Below are positions 44,373-55,171 of a stretch of 64,000 nt of DNA, piece by piece; within the stretch, counting starts at the first letter, position 1; each line of letters opens with the position of its first letter. The stretch lies in NCBI GenBank assembly GCA_019638595.1, contig JAHBTJ010000016.1, forward strand, positions 1 to 64,000, given 5' to 3'. Under the pieces are notes generated by a model. The model was not told the DNA's origin, made no database searches, and saw only the letters and a program-made list of their open reading frames with translations. The translations under genes and the position numbers were made by a program. This DNA comes from Chitinophagaceae bacterium (GTDB taxonomy: Bacteria; Bacteroidota; Bacteroidia; Chitinophagales; Chitinophagaceae).

Positions 44373-44960
44373 TTATTTCGCCAGCTCAAGCAATTGCTCA
44401 TGCAGCCTGTTTACCTGCGGTATCAGCAATTGTTGTTCATCATTGTATATAACAAAGTCACCCAGCCGCATTTTAATTTCTTCGTCAATCTGGTTTTTCA
44501 TTCTTTTTAATACTTCCTCCCGGTCAATACGATCACGTTGCATGGTACGGTGTATACGCAGTGTTTTGGGCGCATATACGGCTATTACATAATCCAGCTC
44601 CGCCTGCGACCCGCTTTCAAAGATCAATGCCGCTTCCTTAACGGTATAGGGTGCTGTTTGCCGGCTCATCCAGCGCATGGCATCTCTTACGGTAGCAGGG
44701 TGTACAAGGCTGTTCAGCAGCGCGAGCTTATCCTTGTCTTTAAACACTATATCTGCCAGGTATTTCCGGTTAAGGTTGTTGTTTACATAAGCATTTGCCC
44801 CAAAATGATGAATGATCTGTTGTTGTAATACCTCATCGGTACTCATTATTTCTTTAGCGGCAGTATCGGCGTAGTACACCGGAATGCCGTGTATTTCAAA
44901 CAAACGCGCTACTGTGCTTTTGCCGGAGCCAATTCCGCCTGTTAAACCGATCTTCAGCAT
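44373..44960 (-). CDS. coaE: Dephospho-CoA kinase
   Basis: 195 residues. The last step of coenzyme A synthesis. The P-loop GLTGGIGSGKSTVARLF is followed by YYADTAAKEIM (substrate Asp), LVHPATVRDAM, ALIFESGSQAELDYVI and a lid region MQRDRIDREEVLKRMKNQ. It is the last gene of the nusB/DUF1573/yajC/coaE group, 74 bases after yajC. Confidence 0.94.
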   Translation of the reverse strand: MLKIGLTGGIGSGKSTVARLFEIHGIPVYYADTAAKEIMSTDEVLQQQIIHHFGANAYVNNNLNRKYLADIVFKDKDKLALLNSLVHPATVRDAMRWMSRQTAPYTVKEAALIFESGSQAELDYVIAVYAPKTLRIHRTMQRDRIDREEVLKRMKNQIDEEIKMRLGDFVIYNDEQQLLIPQVNRLHEQLLELAK

Positions 44961-45034
44961 ATAAGTATCTCTTTATAAAAACAAAAATCCGAAATCGTAT
45001 GGATCCCGGATTCGTTTATAAGAAAATCTGGTTT

Positions 45035-45364
45035 TTATTTTTTTTCTGCTGCAGCGCCGGCATTCAACTGCTTGCTCCATTCCATACTGATAGCGCTTTT
45101 TTCTATTTTCAAATAGCTGCCGGGACTAACTTCCAGCTCAATAGTGCTATCCTCGATCTTATTAACCTTGCCATGAATACCGGCTATGGTCACTACTTTA
45201 TCGCCTTTTTGAAGGTTGCTCTGGAAGTTTTTCGCTTCTTTAGCCTTTTTAGTTTGGGGGCGGATCATAAAAAAATAAAATACAGCGATGATGCCTACCA
45301 TCATGATCATAGACATTGTTTGCGAATTGCCACCTGCCTGTAATAAAACGAAAGAATTGTTCAT
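45035..45364 (-). CDS. yajC: YajC, Sec translocase accessory subunit
   Basis: 109 residues with one membrane helix (MIMMVGIIAVFYFFMIRPQ) and the conserved cytoplasmic GDKVVTIAGIHGKV. It associates with SecDF, which is encoded separately at 34480. It lies between the DUF1573 and coaE genes. Confidence 0.93.
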   Translation of the reverse strand: MNNSFVLLQAGGNSQTMSMIMMVGIIAVFYFFMIRPQTKKAKEAKNFQSNLQKGDKVVTIAGIHGKVNKIEDSTIELEVSPGSYLKIEKSAISMEWSKQLNAGAAAEKK

Positions 45365-45386
45365 ATTGATAATTTAAAATTGAATA

Positions 45387-45854
45387 CTAGCTTTTTTTGT
45401 TTACAACAACATTGAAACTAAGATGATAGGTTTCCTGTTGGGTATTGGCTGTTACCGTAAGGGTTTTGTGATTTGGTCCCGGCTTGTTATGGCTGTCGAA
45501 AGCTGCTTTAATAGAACCCTCCTGGCCCGGGGCGATAGGCTGCCCGGGTTTTTCCGCTACAGTGCATCCGCAGGATGGCTTAACATCTTTTATAACCAGG
45601 GGCTTTTCGCCGGTATTTTTAAAGCGGTATACAATTTCCAGCTTTTCTCCTTCATTGATAGTGCCTTTATCCAAAGTAGAATCTATCCATTGAATGCTGG
45701 TTAAAGCTGCATTTGCCGCGTTATCAGCGGGTTCAGCGGAAGAAGGAGTTGCGGTAGCAGCCGTTGTAGTTTCTTCTCCCTTTTTTTCAGATTCCTGGCA
45801 GGCTGTAAGAGCGCCGGCTACCAGTAAGGCTGTAAAAAAATATTTTCTTACCAT
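45387..45854 (-). CDS. DUF1573 lipoprotein
   Basis: 155 residues with a lipoprotein signal (FFTALLVAGALTACQ). A Thr/Ala-rich linker precedes an Ig-like DUF1573 domain: IQWIDSTLDKGTINEGE, FKNTGEKPLVIKDVKPSCGC, and then PGQEGSIKAAFDS. A periplasmic or surface protein of unknown role, very common in Bacteroidota and often next to yajC. Confidence 0.9.
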   Translation of the reverse strand: MVRKYFFTALLVAGALTACQESEKKGEETTTAATATPSSAEPADNAANAALTSIQWIDSTLDKGTINEGEKLEIVYRFKNTGEKPLVIKDVKPSCGCTVAEKPGQPIAPGQEGSIKAAFDSHNKPGPNHKTLTVTANTQQETYHLSFNVVVNKKS

Positions 45855-45904
45855 AGTAAATGATCATTTAAGAGCGGCAAAGGTAATTATTTCGGGCTAA
45901 CTGT

Positions 45905-46135
45905 GGGAAATCATTTCACTGGCTATGGGCTTTGGGCTGTCAGCTATCAGCGGTCAGCAGTCAGCGATCAGCCGTCAGCTTTGAGCTATCAGGCATGCAC
46001 AACGAACAAACCACAAACTCCCAACTATAAACCTGAAACCTGCAACCTGTAACAGCCATCAAATTTCAAATCTCAAATTTCAAATCCATCATCCCTGTAA
46101 CCTGTAATATCTCAAATCAGCAATCAAAAATCTCG
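45905..46135. repeat. Mosaic intergenic word repeats
   Basis: GCTGTCAGCTATCAGC words, then ACAAACTCCCAACTATAAACC, CCTGCAACCTGTAAC and CAAATTTCAAATCTCAAAT words. It separates the DUF1573 gene from the phosphoesterase gene on the same strand. No gene is seen. Confidence 0.75.
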
Positions 46136-46137
46136 CT

Positions 46138-47130
46138 CTATTTCTTTATTCTTTGTTTCGTCAGCACATTTCCATTGCGGTCTACGGCCTGCATCAGCAC
46201 TTCGTTGGGAGTAACCGAAAAGGTCATAAAACCCTGTATGGCAGCAAAGAAATCAACCGGGCCGCGTGATTTCATCGCTTCATTGGCTTCGGAGCCGGCT
46301 CCGGATATAAAGTGATGTGTATGTTTGCCTTTGGGATGATAATATTGCAGGTGATGCTCATGCCCGGTAATAAACAGGTCAACTTTGTATTTTTCAAACA
46401 TGGCTTCCAGCGAGTTCCTGATCTCGGAATTGCGCAGGGCCCTGCTGCCTGCAGTGTACATGGGGTGATGACCGAACACTATTTTCCATTGAATGCTGGT
46501 GTCAGGATCAGATAACAAGCCTTCCAGCCATTTTTTCTGGGCGGTAGTATCCAGGTTGGGATGAAAGGTAGTATCATTTTCGTCGTGGAAGCCGGAGTTA
46601 AAAGGGTTGGTATCCAAAAAAATAAAGAGCGCGTTTACACCTTTGGCAATTTTGCTTTTGAAGGAATAATAGTAATCAGGCATGTTCCACCTGCGGCTGA
46701 TCTTCGAATAATCAATTTGCGCCTGCGGGTTACTGCCGTAATCGTGATTGCCCAGTACTACGTACCAGTCGCGCCAGAGCGGGTATTGCCAAAAAACATT
46801 TTCAAAAGCCAGGTTCCATAAGGGATCGTGCACGCTTGCCACGCCGCTGGGATAAAAGTTATCGCCGGTTGAAACGATGAACTCAGCATCAATGCACGTA
46901 ACTGCTTTGGATAGCTGTTCCGCTACATCTTTACCGAAATACATACCCCCTCGTCCCCAGTCGCCGATCACGGCAAACTGCAGCGACCTGTCAACCGATT
47001 CAAGATCTTTAATGTACCCGCCCCGGTACCCCTTTGCGTATTCGGCCAGGTAGGGTTTAGTTTGGGCGCTTGCATAAGCTGCTGTTGAGAGCGCAAACAA
47101 TAAAATCAGCCACCGGTTTTTTAGCAGCAT
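46138..47130 (-). CDS. Purple-acid-phosphatase-like metallophosphoesterase
   Basis: 330 residues with a signal peptide (WLILLFALSTAAYASAQ). Metallophosphoesterase motifs: VIGDWGRGG, VSTGDNFYPSG, VVLGNHDYGS, VFGHHPMYTAGS and FITGHEHHLQYY. The order and the Tyr in NFYPSG and NHDYG match tartrate-resistant (type 5) acid phosphatases with a two-metal site. A periplasmic phosphatase. It separates nusB from the DUF1573-yajC genes. Confidence 0.9.
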   Translation of the reverse strand: MLLKNRWLILLFALSTAAYASAQTKPYLAEYAKGYRGGYIKDLESVDRSLQFAVIGDWGRGGMYFGKDVAEQLSKAVTCIDAEFIVSTGDNFYPSGVASVHDPLWNLAFENVFWQYPLWRDWYVVLGNHDYGSNPQAQIDYSKISRRWNMPDYYYSFKSKIAKGVNALFIFLDTNPFNSGFHDENDTTFHPNLDTTAQKKWLEGLLSDPDTSIQWKIVFGHHPMYTAGSRALRNSEIRNSLEAMFEKYKVDLFITGHEHHLQYYHPKGKHTHHFISGAGSEANEAMKSRGPVDFFAAIQGFMTFSVTPNEVLMQAVDRNGNVLTKQRIKK

Positions 47131-47187
47131 GTGTATATGTTTAGGTTGATGGGTAATAGTATTGAAGCCCCGGTTGTTATCCAGGGG

Positions 47188-48117
47188 TTATCCCGGCTTT
47201 TTATACGAAACCTTGTTCAGTTTGTTCTGTGCCAGCAGGTCTTTATGAATATTGTCGAGTATGCCGTTCACGAACTGCCCGCTTTGCGTGGTGCTGTACT
47301 CTTTTGCCAGGTCAATGTATTCGTTGATCGTTACTTTAGTGGGGATCGTATCGAAGTAAAGAAATTCGCATACGCCCATGTGCATCAATATCATATCCAG
47401 CAGCGCTATCCTTTCCGCGTCCCAGTTTTTTAATTTGGGTTTTATCAGCTCCATGCAAAATTCCTTTTTGCCGAGCACCGTTTCCAGCAGCTCGTGAGCG
47501 AACTTTCTTTTTTCCGCGCCCAGCATGTCCTGGAAGTCGGTATTCAAGGGTCTTTGCAGGAAGTTAAGCACCAGTTGGTTCATCATTTCCGCGTCATCAT
47601 CCCAATGAATGAAAGTATCGTCCATATGCGAAATAAAATCGTCGTTCGGCAGCATAAGGTCGGTAAAAATGAACTCCAGGATGTTTTTTTCCGCTTTTTT
47701 ATTACGTTCCTGCAACTGGATGTATTCTTTATACAGCGGTGTTTCTACCAGTTGCAGGTAGGTTTTCCGTACCAGCTCGGAATTATCCCACTGCTGCGGC
47801 TTTATTTCATTTACGGCCTTTATGTAAGAGCTGTCTTCCAGTATCTTCCATAAAATTTCGTTGCCTGCAATTTTGGTATTTACGTTCAGATCCTGGGCCG
47901 ATGGGAGGTGCTTTGACGACCTGATATGCGAATCGGTTTCAGCGTAGCGCGCAACCTGGGTTATAAAATGAATGAGGTATACAAATATATGCCTCGATTG
48001 TTCCAGGTGCTTTTCTAACAATTTTACTGCCTTTCCGGGTGGCAGTTGCTCATCGGCCGACTCAATAGTATAAAGGGTTTGCATAACTTTTACCCGGATA
48101 TTTCTTCTGCTGATCAT
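47188..48117 (-). CDS. nusB: NusB antitermination factor, long form
   Basis: 309 residues, about twice the enterobacterial length, as in other Bacteroidota: the NusB fold is in the C-terminal half and the N-terminal half is a lineage-specific extension. The start MISRRNIRVKVMQTLY and the end YLAKEYS-like EYIDLAKEYSTTQSGQFVNGILD are typical. It binds boxA RNA with NusE in rRNA antitermination. Confidence 0.9.
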   Translation of the reverse strand: MISRRNIRVKVMQTLYTIESADEQLPPGKAVKLLEKHLEQSRHIFVYLIHFITQVARYAETDSHIRSSKHLPSAQDLNVNTKIAGNEILWKILEDSSYIKAVNEIKPQQWDNSELVRKTYLQLVETPLYKEYIQLQERNKKAEKNILEFIFTDLMLPNDDFISHMDDTFIHWDDDAEMMNQLVLNFLQRPLNTDFQDMLGAEKRKFAHELLETVLGKKEFCMELIKPKLKNWDAERIALLDMILMHMGVCEFLYFDTIPTKVTINEYIDLAKEYSTTQSGQFVNGILDNIHKDLLAQNKLNKVSYKKPG

Positions 48118-48164
48118 GATTATTAAAGAACTGTTATAAGGCGGCGAAGGTAGGGAATTTAAGT

Positions 48165-48260
48165 TACAAGTTGCAGGGTACAGTGTTTGTAGTGTATGGT
48201 TTGTGGTTTATAGTTGTGGTTTAAAAACCTGTAACCTGCAACTTGCCCCCTGACCCGCAA
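48165..48260. repeat. Mosaic intergenic word repeats
   Basis: GTTACAAGTTGCAGGGT, GTATGGTTTGTGGTTTATAG and AACCTGTAACCTGCAACTTG words in the gap between divergent nusB and groES. The rest of the gap holds the groES promoter. Confidence 0.65.
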
Positions 48261-48345
48261 ATTTGGCATGTTCTTTCCGGCTTGTTTCTGTCAAGTTTTT
48301 CAATTAACCAGCCGATAATAACAAAAACTGAAATTTTTTCCGGCA

Positions 48346-48378
48346 TTGACGCTTTGGCATATAATTCGTTTACCTTTG
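48346..48378 (+). promoter_or_regulatory. groES-groEL promoter
   Basis: TTG at 48346-48348 and TACCTTTG at 48371-48378 with 22 bases between, fitting the Bacteroidota TTG / TAnnTTTG pattern. The groES ATG is 55 bases downstream. No CIRCE-type inverted repeat (TTAGCACTC) is seen. Confidence 0.55.
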
Positions 48379-48433
48379 TCCGCCTTAAAGATTTATGAAT
48401 TCAATCTTTAACCAACACAAAAAATTTTTAATT

Positions 48434-48715
48434 ATGTCCAAAAAGATTAATGTAACTCCCCTCCATGACAGGGTGATTGTGAAACCTGCTCCTGCTGAAG
48501 AAAAGACTGCCGGGGGCATTATCATTCCCGATACTGCTAAAGAAAAGCCACAGCGTGGTACAGTGGTAGCTGCTGGTCCAGGTAAAAAAGATGAGCCGGT
48601 AAGCGTTAAATCCGGAGATACGGTATTATATGGCAAATACGCCGGTACAGAAATAACGATTGACGGAGCCGACTACCTCATTATGAGAGAGTCTGACATC
48701 CTTGCTATTGTTTAA
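48434..48715 (+). CDS. groES: GroES co-chaperonin
   Basis: 93 residues from the ATG at 48434 ([19 protein letters not shown]); thirteen upstream in-frame residues are not part of the family. Mobile-loop [18 protein letters not shown] and the end [12 protein letters not shown] are canonical. Cap of the GroEL chamber; first gene of the operon. Confidence 0.97.
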   Translation: MSKKINVTPLHDRVIVKPAPAEEKTAGGIIIPDTAKEKPQRGTVVAAGPGKKDEPVSVKSGDTVLYGKYAGTEITIDGADYLIMRESDILAIV

Positions 48716-48739
48716 TAATAGTACAACCAGGTGAAATTA

Positions 48740-50447
<1,708 letters not shown>

Positions 50448-50470
50448 TACTCAGGGAAATAATATGATAG

Positions 50471-50499
50471 AAAAGCCCGCCTTTTGGCGGGTTTTTGTT
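50471..50499 (+). terminator. Rho-independent terminator after groEL
   Basis: AAAAGCCCGCC and GGCGGGTTTTT form a tight stem with a TTTT loop. Confidence 0.9.
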
Positions 50500-50621
50500 T
50501 TAAATTTTTGCCTCAACGAGGTATTGGGAATATTTCATTATTATCGTAGCCGCAGATCAGGCAGTGGGCTGTCATCAAATCCGGAATCAATATTTTGTTA
50601 TAAGCTTAAAATCTTGCTTTC

Positions 50622-52841
50622 ATGAGGGTATCCCTATCTTATCTTTTAGCTGGCTCTTTATTGTACGCATCGTGCAGCAACAAACCTGTCAATCCGGGTG
50701 CTGTGGTGGTTTGGACATTTGCCGATTTAAACGATCAGGCTGGGTTAAATAGTAAATTACAGGAGCATGGTACAGTAAAGTTTGTTACCAAAGCAGGTAA
50801 TGAAAAGCCGGGAACAAAAGGAAGCACAGATGATGGTAAAGCGATATATCTTGATGGTACATCCTGGTTAAATGCAGGGCAGGGGGCAGATGGAGAATTG
50901 AATATCGGCGGAAGAGGCATTACCTTATTTGCAAAAGTAAAGCCGGAGTCCTTAAAAGAATACAACCCGGTGTTGGGTAAAGCCGGGAATGATCAGAGCG
51001 TAGCCTACAAAATGGTATTAAGCAGGCACGGAGAAGAAACCTTTATCGAAGTGCTGATTGGCAGCGATGATATTGCAGGCGCCCATCTTTTAAAGTACCA
51101 AATACCCGAAAATGAAGTGCTCAACTGGCAGGCTATCCTGTTTCGTTTTAATGGTAAAAAATCTGAGCTGTATGTGAATGGTATTTTGCGCGATGAAGAA
51201 ACTACCGAAGGAGATATCAGGCATTGGAACGATCATCCTGTACTGATCGGCGCGGAGTTTGAAGAACCTTATATCAATGGAGATAGCGCAAAAAACATCC
51301 TGAAAGCCACCTTCAACGGCTGGATTGATGGAATAGCCATTTTTAATAAATACCTGGAAGACGATCCATCTGCAGCGTTGTTTGGTGTGTTGGCCTTGCA
51401 GTATGATGGGTTGCCCCGATACTATCACGAAAAATACAGGCCGCAGTTTCACTTTTCTGCAAAGAAAAACTGGATAAACGATCCCAATGGACTGGTATAC
51501 TATGATGGAACCTACCACCTGTTTTTTCAATACATGCCTCCACACCGGCCGGGGGCTTATAAGGATTGGGGCCATGCTGTAAGTAAGGACCTGGTGCACT
51601 GGGAGCAGCTACCCACGCATATTACACCTCACAAGGTGTGGGCGGGTTGCTGGTCTGGTTCTGCAGTGGTAGACGAACATAATGTATCCGGGTTTCAAAC
51701 AGGGAAAGAAAAGCCGATCATCGCTTTTATTACGAATGGCGGCAGGCCCAATGAAGGATTAGGCCCCGGGTGCACTCAATGTATTGCTTATAGTACAGAC
51801 GGTGGAAAATCATTTACTTACTATGATCAAAACCCGATCATCAAAAACATCCATAATGAAAACAGGGATCCCAAAGTAGTTTGGGACGAAGATTCAAAAA
51901 AATGGATCATGTCCATCTACATGGATAGAGGGTATGAGTTTGCATTGTTTTCATCCACTAATCTGCGAGACTGGGAGCAACTGTCTGCAATTTCTTTGGA
52001 TCGTATAGCAGAGTGTCCCGGGTTTGAGCCATTCCCGTTGGATGGAAATAAGAATAACAGGAAATGGGTTTTCTCCGGCGCCAATGGCAACTATGTGGTA
52101 GGTACTTTTAATGGTAAGGAGTTTAAACCGGAAACAGGTACCATTATAGGCGATTACGGTAACAATTTATATGCGCCGCAAATATGGAACAATGCACCGG
52201 AAGGCCGCCAGATTCAGATAGCCTGGTTGTCTACCAACAAATATCCCGGTATGCCTTTTGAGCAGCAAATGAATTTCCCTGTTGAACTGGAATTAAAAAC
52301 CACACCCGAAGGGATCCGCCTGTTAAAAATGCCGGTAAGAGAAATCAAAAACCTGTACGAGTCTACGCTCAAATTTCAAAAAACGATTAATGGGCAGGTT
52401 GAGAATCCATTGGGTGATCTTAAAGGAGATTTGTATGATATGGAGTTGGAGATTGATGTAAAAAAAGCCAGCTCCTTTGAACTGGAGGCAAGAGGCGCCA
52501 CCATTCATTACGATGCGGCTAAGAAGATACTTCGTTGTGGCGGCCAGGCAGAAAAAAGCGGTTTTCCGCCGGATCATTGGAAAGCCTTCGTTAGAACAAA
52601 CGTAAACGAAACCAATAATATGGGCGAAGCAAAGCTGGCGCCTGTTGATGGAAAAATAAAATTAAGAGTATTGGTAGACAGAACTACAGTGGAGATATAC
52701 GCAAACGACGGACTGGTGGTCATGACCTCTTGTTTCAGACCCGATGAAACGAAGCTGTACTCATTATCTTCTGATGGAGAATTGAATGTTAATGCTTCTG
52801 TTCACTCGTTAAAATCTGCCTGGGTAACCCATAAAAAGTAA
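50622..52841 (+). CDS. GH32 fructan/sucrose hydrolase lipoprotein
   Basis: 739 residues. A lipoprotein signal (LSYLLAGSLLYASC) is followed by a LamG-like jelly roll (about 25-235). A GH32 propeller follows with the nucleophile in KNWINDPNGLVYY, RDP in ENRDPKVVWDED and the acid Glu in ECPGFEPFP, then the GH32 C-terminal beta-sandwich. It splits beta-fructosides (sucrose, levan or inulin). Anchored probably at the outer membrane. A divergent GH32-like gene follows after 79 bases; no susC/susD pair is present. Confidence 0.92.
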   Translation: MRVSLSYLLAGSLLYASCSNKPVNPGAVVVWTFADLNDQAGLNSKLQEHGTVKFVTKAGNEKPGTKGSTDDGKAIYLDGTSWLNAGQGADGELNIGGRGITLFAKVKPESLKEYNPVLGKAGNDQSVAYKMVLSRHGEETFIEVLIGSDDIAGAHLLKYQIPENEVLNWQAILFRFNGKKSELYVNGILRDEETTEGDIRHWNDHPVLIGAEFEEPYINGDSAKNILKATFNGWIDGIAIFNKYLEDDPSAALFGVLALQYDGLPRYYHEKYRPQFHFSAKKNWINDPNGLVYYDGTYHLFFQYMPPHRPGAYKDWGHAVSKDLVHWEQLPTHITPHKVWAGCWSGSAVVDEHNVSGFQTGKEKPIIAFITNGGRPNEGLGPGCTQCIAYSTDGGKSFTYYDQNPIIKNIHNENRDPKVVWDEDSKKWIMSIYMDRGYEFALFSSTNLRDWEQLSAISLDRIAECPGFEPFPLDGNKNNRKWVFSGANGNYVVGTFNGKEFKPETGTIIGDYGNNLYAPQIWNNAPEGRQIQIAWLSTNKYPGMPFEQQMNFPVELELKTTPEGIRLLKMPVREIKNLYESTLKFQKTINGQVENPLGDLKGDLYDMELEIDVKKASSFELEARGATIHYDAAKKILRCGGQAEKSGFPPDHWKAFVRTNVNETNNMGEAKLAPVDGKIKLRVLVDRTTVEIYANDGLVVMTSCFRPDETKLYSLSSDGELNVNASVHSLKSAWVTHKK

Positions 52842-52920
52842 TGGCTGGAATACCAGGTAATCATTTGTAAATATTGTAAATATATTCTCAATTCGCTTTA
52901 TCAGACAAAAAATCATCACG

Positions 52921-54984
52921 ATGAGGAATATTATTTCGATTGTACTTGCCGGCTTGTGCTTCCTGCAACCGGGGTTTGCACAAACGCAACATGCATCTGC
53001 AAAGCTGCACACGCTCAGTCCATACTTTAATTTTACGGCTAAGGGTGCGCCGCATGCCACGTTGCGTGCCGGCCAAACTAAAGGAGAATTGGTTACAGAA
53101 AATACAAAACAGGAAAGCTTTACCATTAAGATGTTGGTAAATCTGCAGCCCTTTACCGGCGAGCAGATGTTGCTTGAAGTACCGGGGCTGATATCTGTTA
53201 AGCTAAGACAGGCAGACCCCCAAAACCGCGATCGTCAAAACTACCCGGCGTCTTTAATGCCCGATGGATCTTTGCCGGTATTGGAAGCGGGCATAACCCT
53301 GCACTCTCCCGGCAGCAATATATTCTCCCGTAATCTGGAAGTGGGCTATCCGTTGGCAGCGTTAAAAAATCCATGGGGAGAACATGAAGTGGTGCTACAC
53401 TTCACCAGGTCACATTGGACTTTGTATGTAGACAATGAACTGATGGACAACGATTTTGTTATCGGGTATCCACATTGGTGGCACAGGCGGTCATGGAATA
53501 TCAATCCTGCCGTGGTAAGCGAGGCCGGCATTTACCTTCCCGGTATGACGGTAGAAAGAGATAACAGCAGGAATATTGAAAAGATGCCCGCTGTGCAATA
53601 TTGGACGCCCCGTGGGCACAATAGCTGGGTGGGAGACGTAGCAACGATCTTTCATGATGGCCGTTATCACGTATTTTATTTGTACGACAGAAGGCACCAT
53701 GCCGGCAAACTGGGTGTTGGCGGTCACTATTTCGAGCATTTTTCTACCACGGACTTTATCACCTGGACAGAACACGAGGCTGCCACGCCCATCGAAGAGC
53801 AGTGGGAAACTTTTGGAACCGGCACTCCGTTTGTTTACAACGGCAAACTGCATCTTTCCTACGGATTACACACTTCGCGCATTTATGCCGATTCGGTCAC
53901 TACCCATCCTGGTATAACAGCTTACTTTAACCAGCACCAAAAAACAGGATATTTCCATGCGGATCCCGGGAGCTTATATCCTGCAGGAGCTACTTATTCA
54001 GTTAGTGAAGATAATATCAGCAACTTCAAAAAAAGCGGTTCGTTATTTCACTTTAGCGAAAACCCAAGTATATTTATCACGCCTGAAGGAAAGTTGAAAA
54101 TGTATGCAAATTTCCGGGCTAAAGGAACCTGGGAATCAGCATCGCTTGACAGCGGTTGGTATTGCACAGACCCCGAATTTCCGTTAGGTGGCGATTGTAC
54201 GTTTGATTTTAAGTGGGGTAAGTACGAGTATGTAGTGGGCGGTTTTACATTTTTATGGAGAAGGACCATTGGTAAAAATGAACCATGGACAGATGTAGTG
54301 GCACAAGGTAAGGATTTTTACAACGGTGTAAATGTTCCTTCTGTGTCGCCCATCGGTAATGGTCGTTATATAATGGCAGGCTGGATACCCATTACAGGCT
54401 GGGGCGGTCCGTTCCTGATCCATGAGCTTATTCAATATCCCGATGGAAGAATAGGAACCAAATGGATGAAAGAGGTGATCCCGGCAACTACTGATGCAGT
54501 TGTATTGGCAAAAAGTGTTGAGCCCAAAATTTCATTCCCTATCCGGGATGAAAATTTTATTATCAGTTTTGATGTAGTGCCGCAAAAAAAGAAAACCGGC
54601 AGGCTGGCACTTTCATTTTTACCTGCGTCTGGCGGCGATCAGAAAGGATGCGAGATGCAAATCAATACAACAACTTTAACAGCACAGTATGCCGGTGCAG
54701 TTGGTAATGGATTTTCCGAAGCGCAAAAATCTATCAGGAACGGTGGAAACCCCGGTGTGGTATACAACTATGCCATTGAAAATATAATGGGTGTTGATAA
54801 GCCGTTTACGGTGCGCATCCTGGTGAAAAGCAATGCCAAGCTGGGTGGAACTATCATAGATACCGAAATTGCCGGGCAAAATACTTTGGTGTCTTATCGT
54901 AATAATCTTGATGTTAAAAGTATTGTATTCAATCTGGATGAAACAGGCGTACGCAACGTTAAGATAGCGAAGGTTGCAGACTAA
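52921..54984 (+). CDS. Divergent GH32-like exported protein
   Basis: 687 residues with a signal peptide (MRNIISIVLAGLCFLQPGFA). Residues 40-210 are jelly-roll-like. From about 225 a propeller begins with SWVGDVATIFHDGRYHVFYLYDRR, which aligns with the WMNDPNG-Y-HLFYQ start of GH32 enzymes but keeps only one Asp of the motif. HFSTTDFITWTEH is likewise GH32-like. RDP and EC motifs are not evident (ENPSIFI takes the RDP place), so activity may differ or be lost. Same strand as the canonical GH32 gene, 79 bases behind it, probably one operon. Confidence 0.72.
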   Translation: MRNIISIVLAGLCFLQPGFAQTQHASAKLHTLSPYFNFTAKGAPHATLRAGQTKGELVTENTKQESFTIKMLVNLQPFTGEQMLLEVPGLISVKLRQADPQNRDRQNYPASLMPDGSLPVLEAGITLHSPGSNIFSRNLEVGYPLAALKNPWGEHEVVLHFTRSHWTLYVDNELMDNDFVIGYPHWWHRRSWNINPAVVSEAGIYLPGMTVERDNSRNIEKMPAVQYWTPRGHNSWVGDVATIFHDGRYHVFYLYDRRHHAGKLGVGGHYFEHFSTTDFITWTEHEAATPIEEQWETFGTGTPFVYNGKLHLSYGLHTSRIYADSVTTHPGITAYFNQHQKTGYFHADPGSLYPAGATYSVSEDNISNFKKSGSLFHFSENPSIFITPEGKLKMYANFRAKGTWESASLDSGWYCTDPEFPLGGDCTFDFKWGKYEYVVGGFTFLWRRTIGKNEPWTDVVAQGKDFYNGVNVPSVSPIGNGRYIMAGWIPITGWGGPFLIHELIQYPDGRIGTKWMKEVIPATTDAVVLAKSVEPKISFPIRDENFIISFDVVPQKKKTGRLALSFLPASGGDQKGCEMQINTTTLTAQYAGAVGNGFSEAQKSIRNGGNPGVVYNYAIENIMGVDKPFTVRILVKSNAKLGGTIIDTEIAGQNTLVSYRNNLDVKSIVFNLDETGVRNVKIAKVAD

Positions 54985-55110
54985 TAGCCTGGTGATCGGC
55001 TGTCAGCTATCGGCAATTTTATAGTTTGTGGTTTTTTGTTTATAGTTGAGAGCTATCGGCGTGGTGTAAGGCAAAAATCATGAACCACAAACTATAAACA
55101 AATTGCTGTA
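54985..55110. repeat. Mosaic intergenic word repeats
   Basis: TCGGCTGTCAGCTATCGGC, ATAGTTTGTGGTTTTTTG and ACCACAAACTATAAAC words between the GH32-like and FGE-family genes. No gene is seen. Confidence 0.7.
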
Positions 55111-55171
55111 ACCCGCCCGCTTGCTTCCTGGTGCTTGTTTTTTATATTTGAACAATAATAATTGGTACAAT

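Noticed and set aside
48118..48433. CIRCE operator before groES
   Set aside because: No TTAGCACTC-N9-GAGTGCTAA-like repeat is present; only a TTG/TAnnTTTG promoter is seen.
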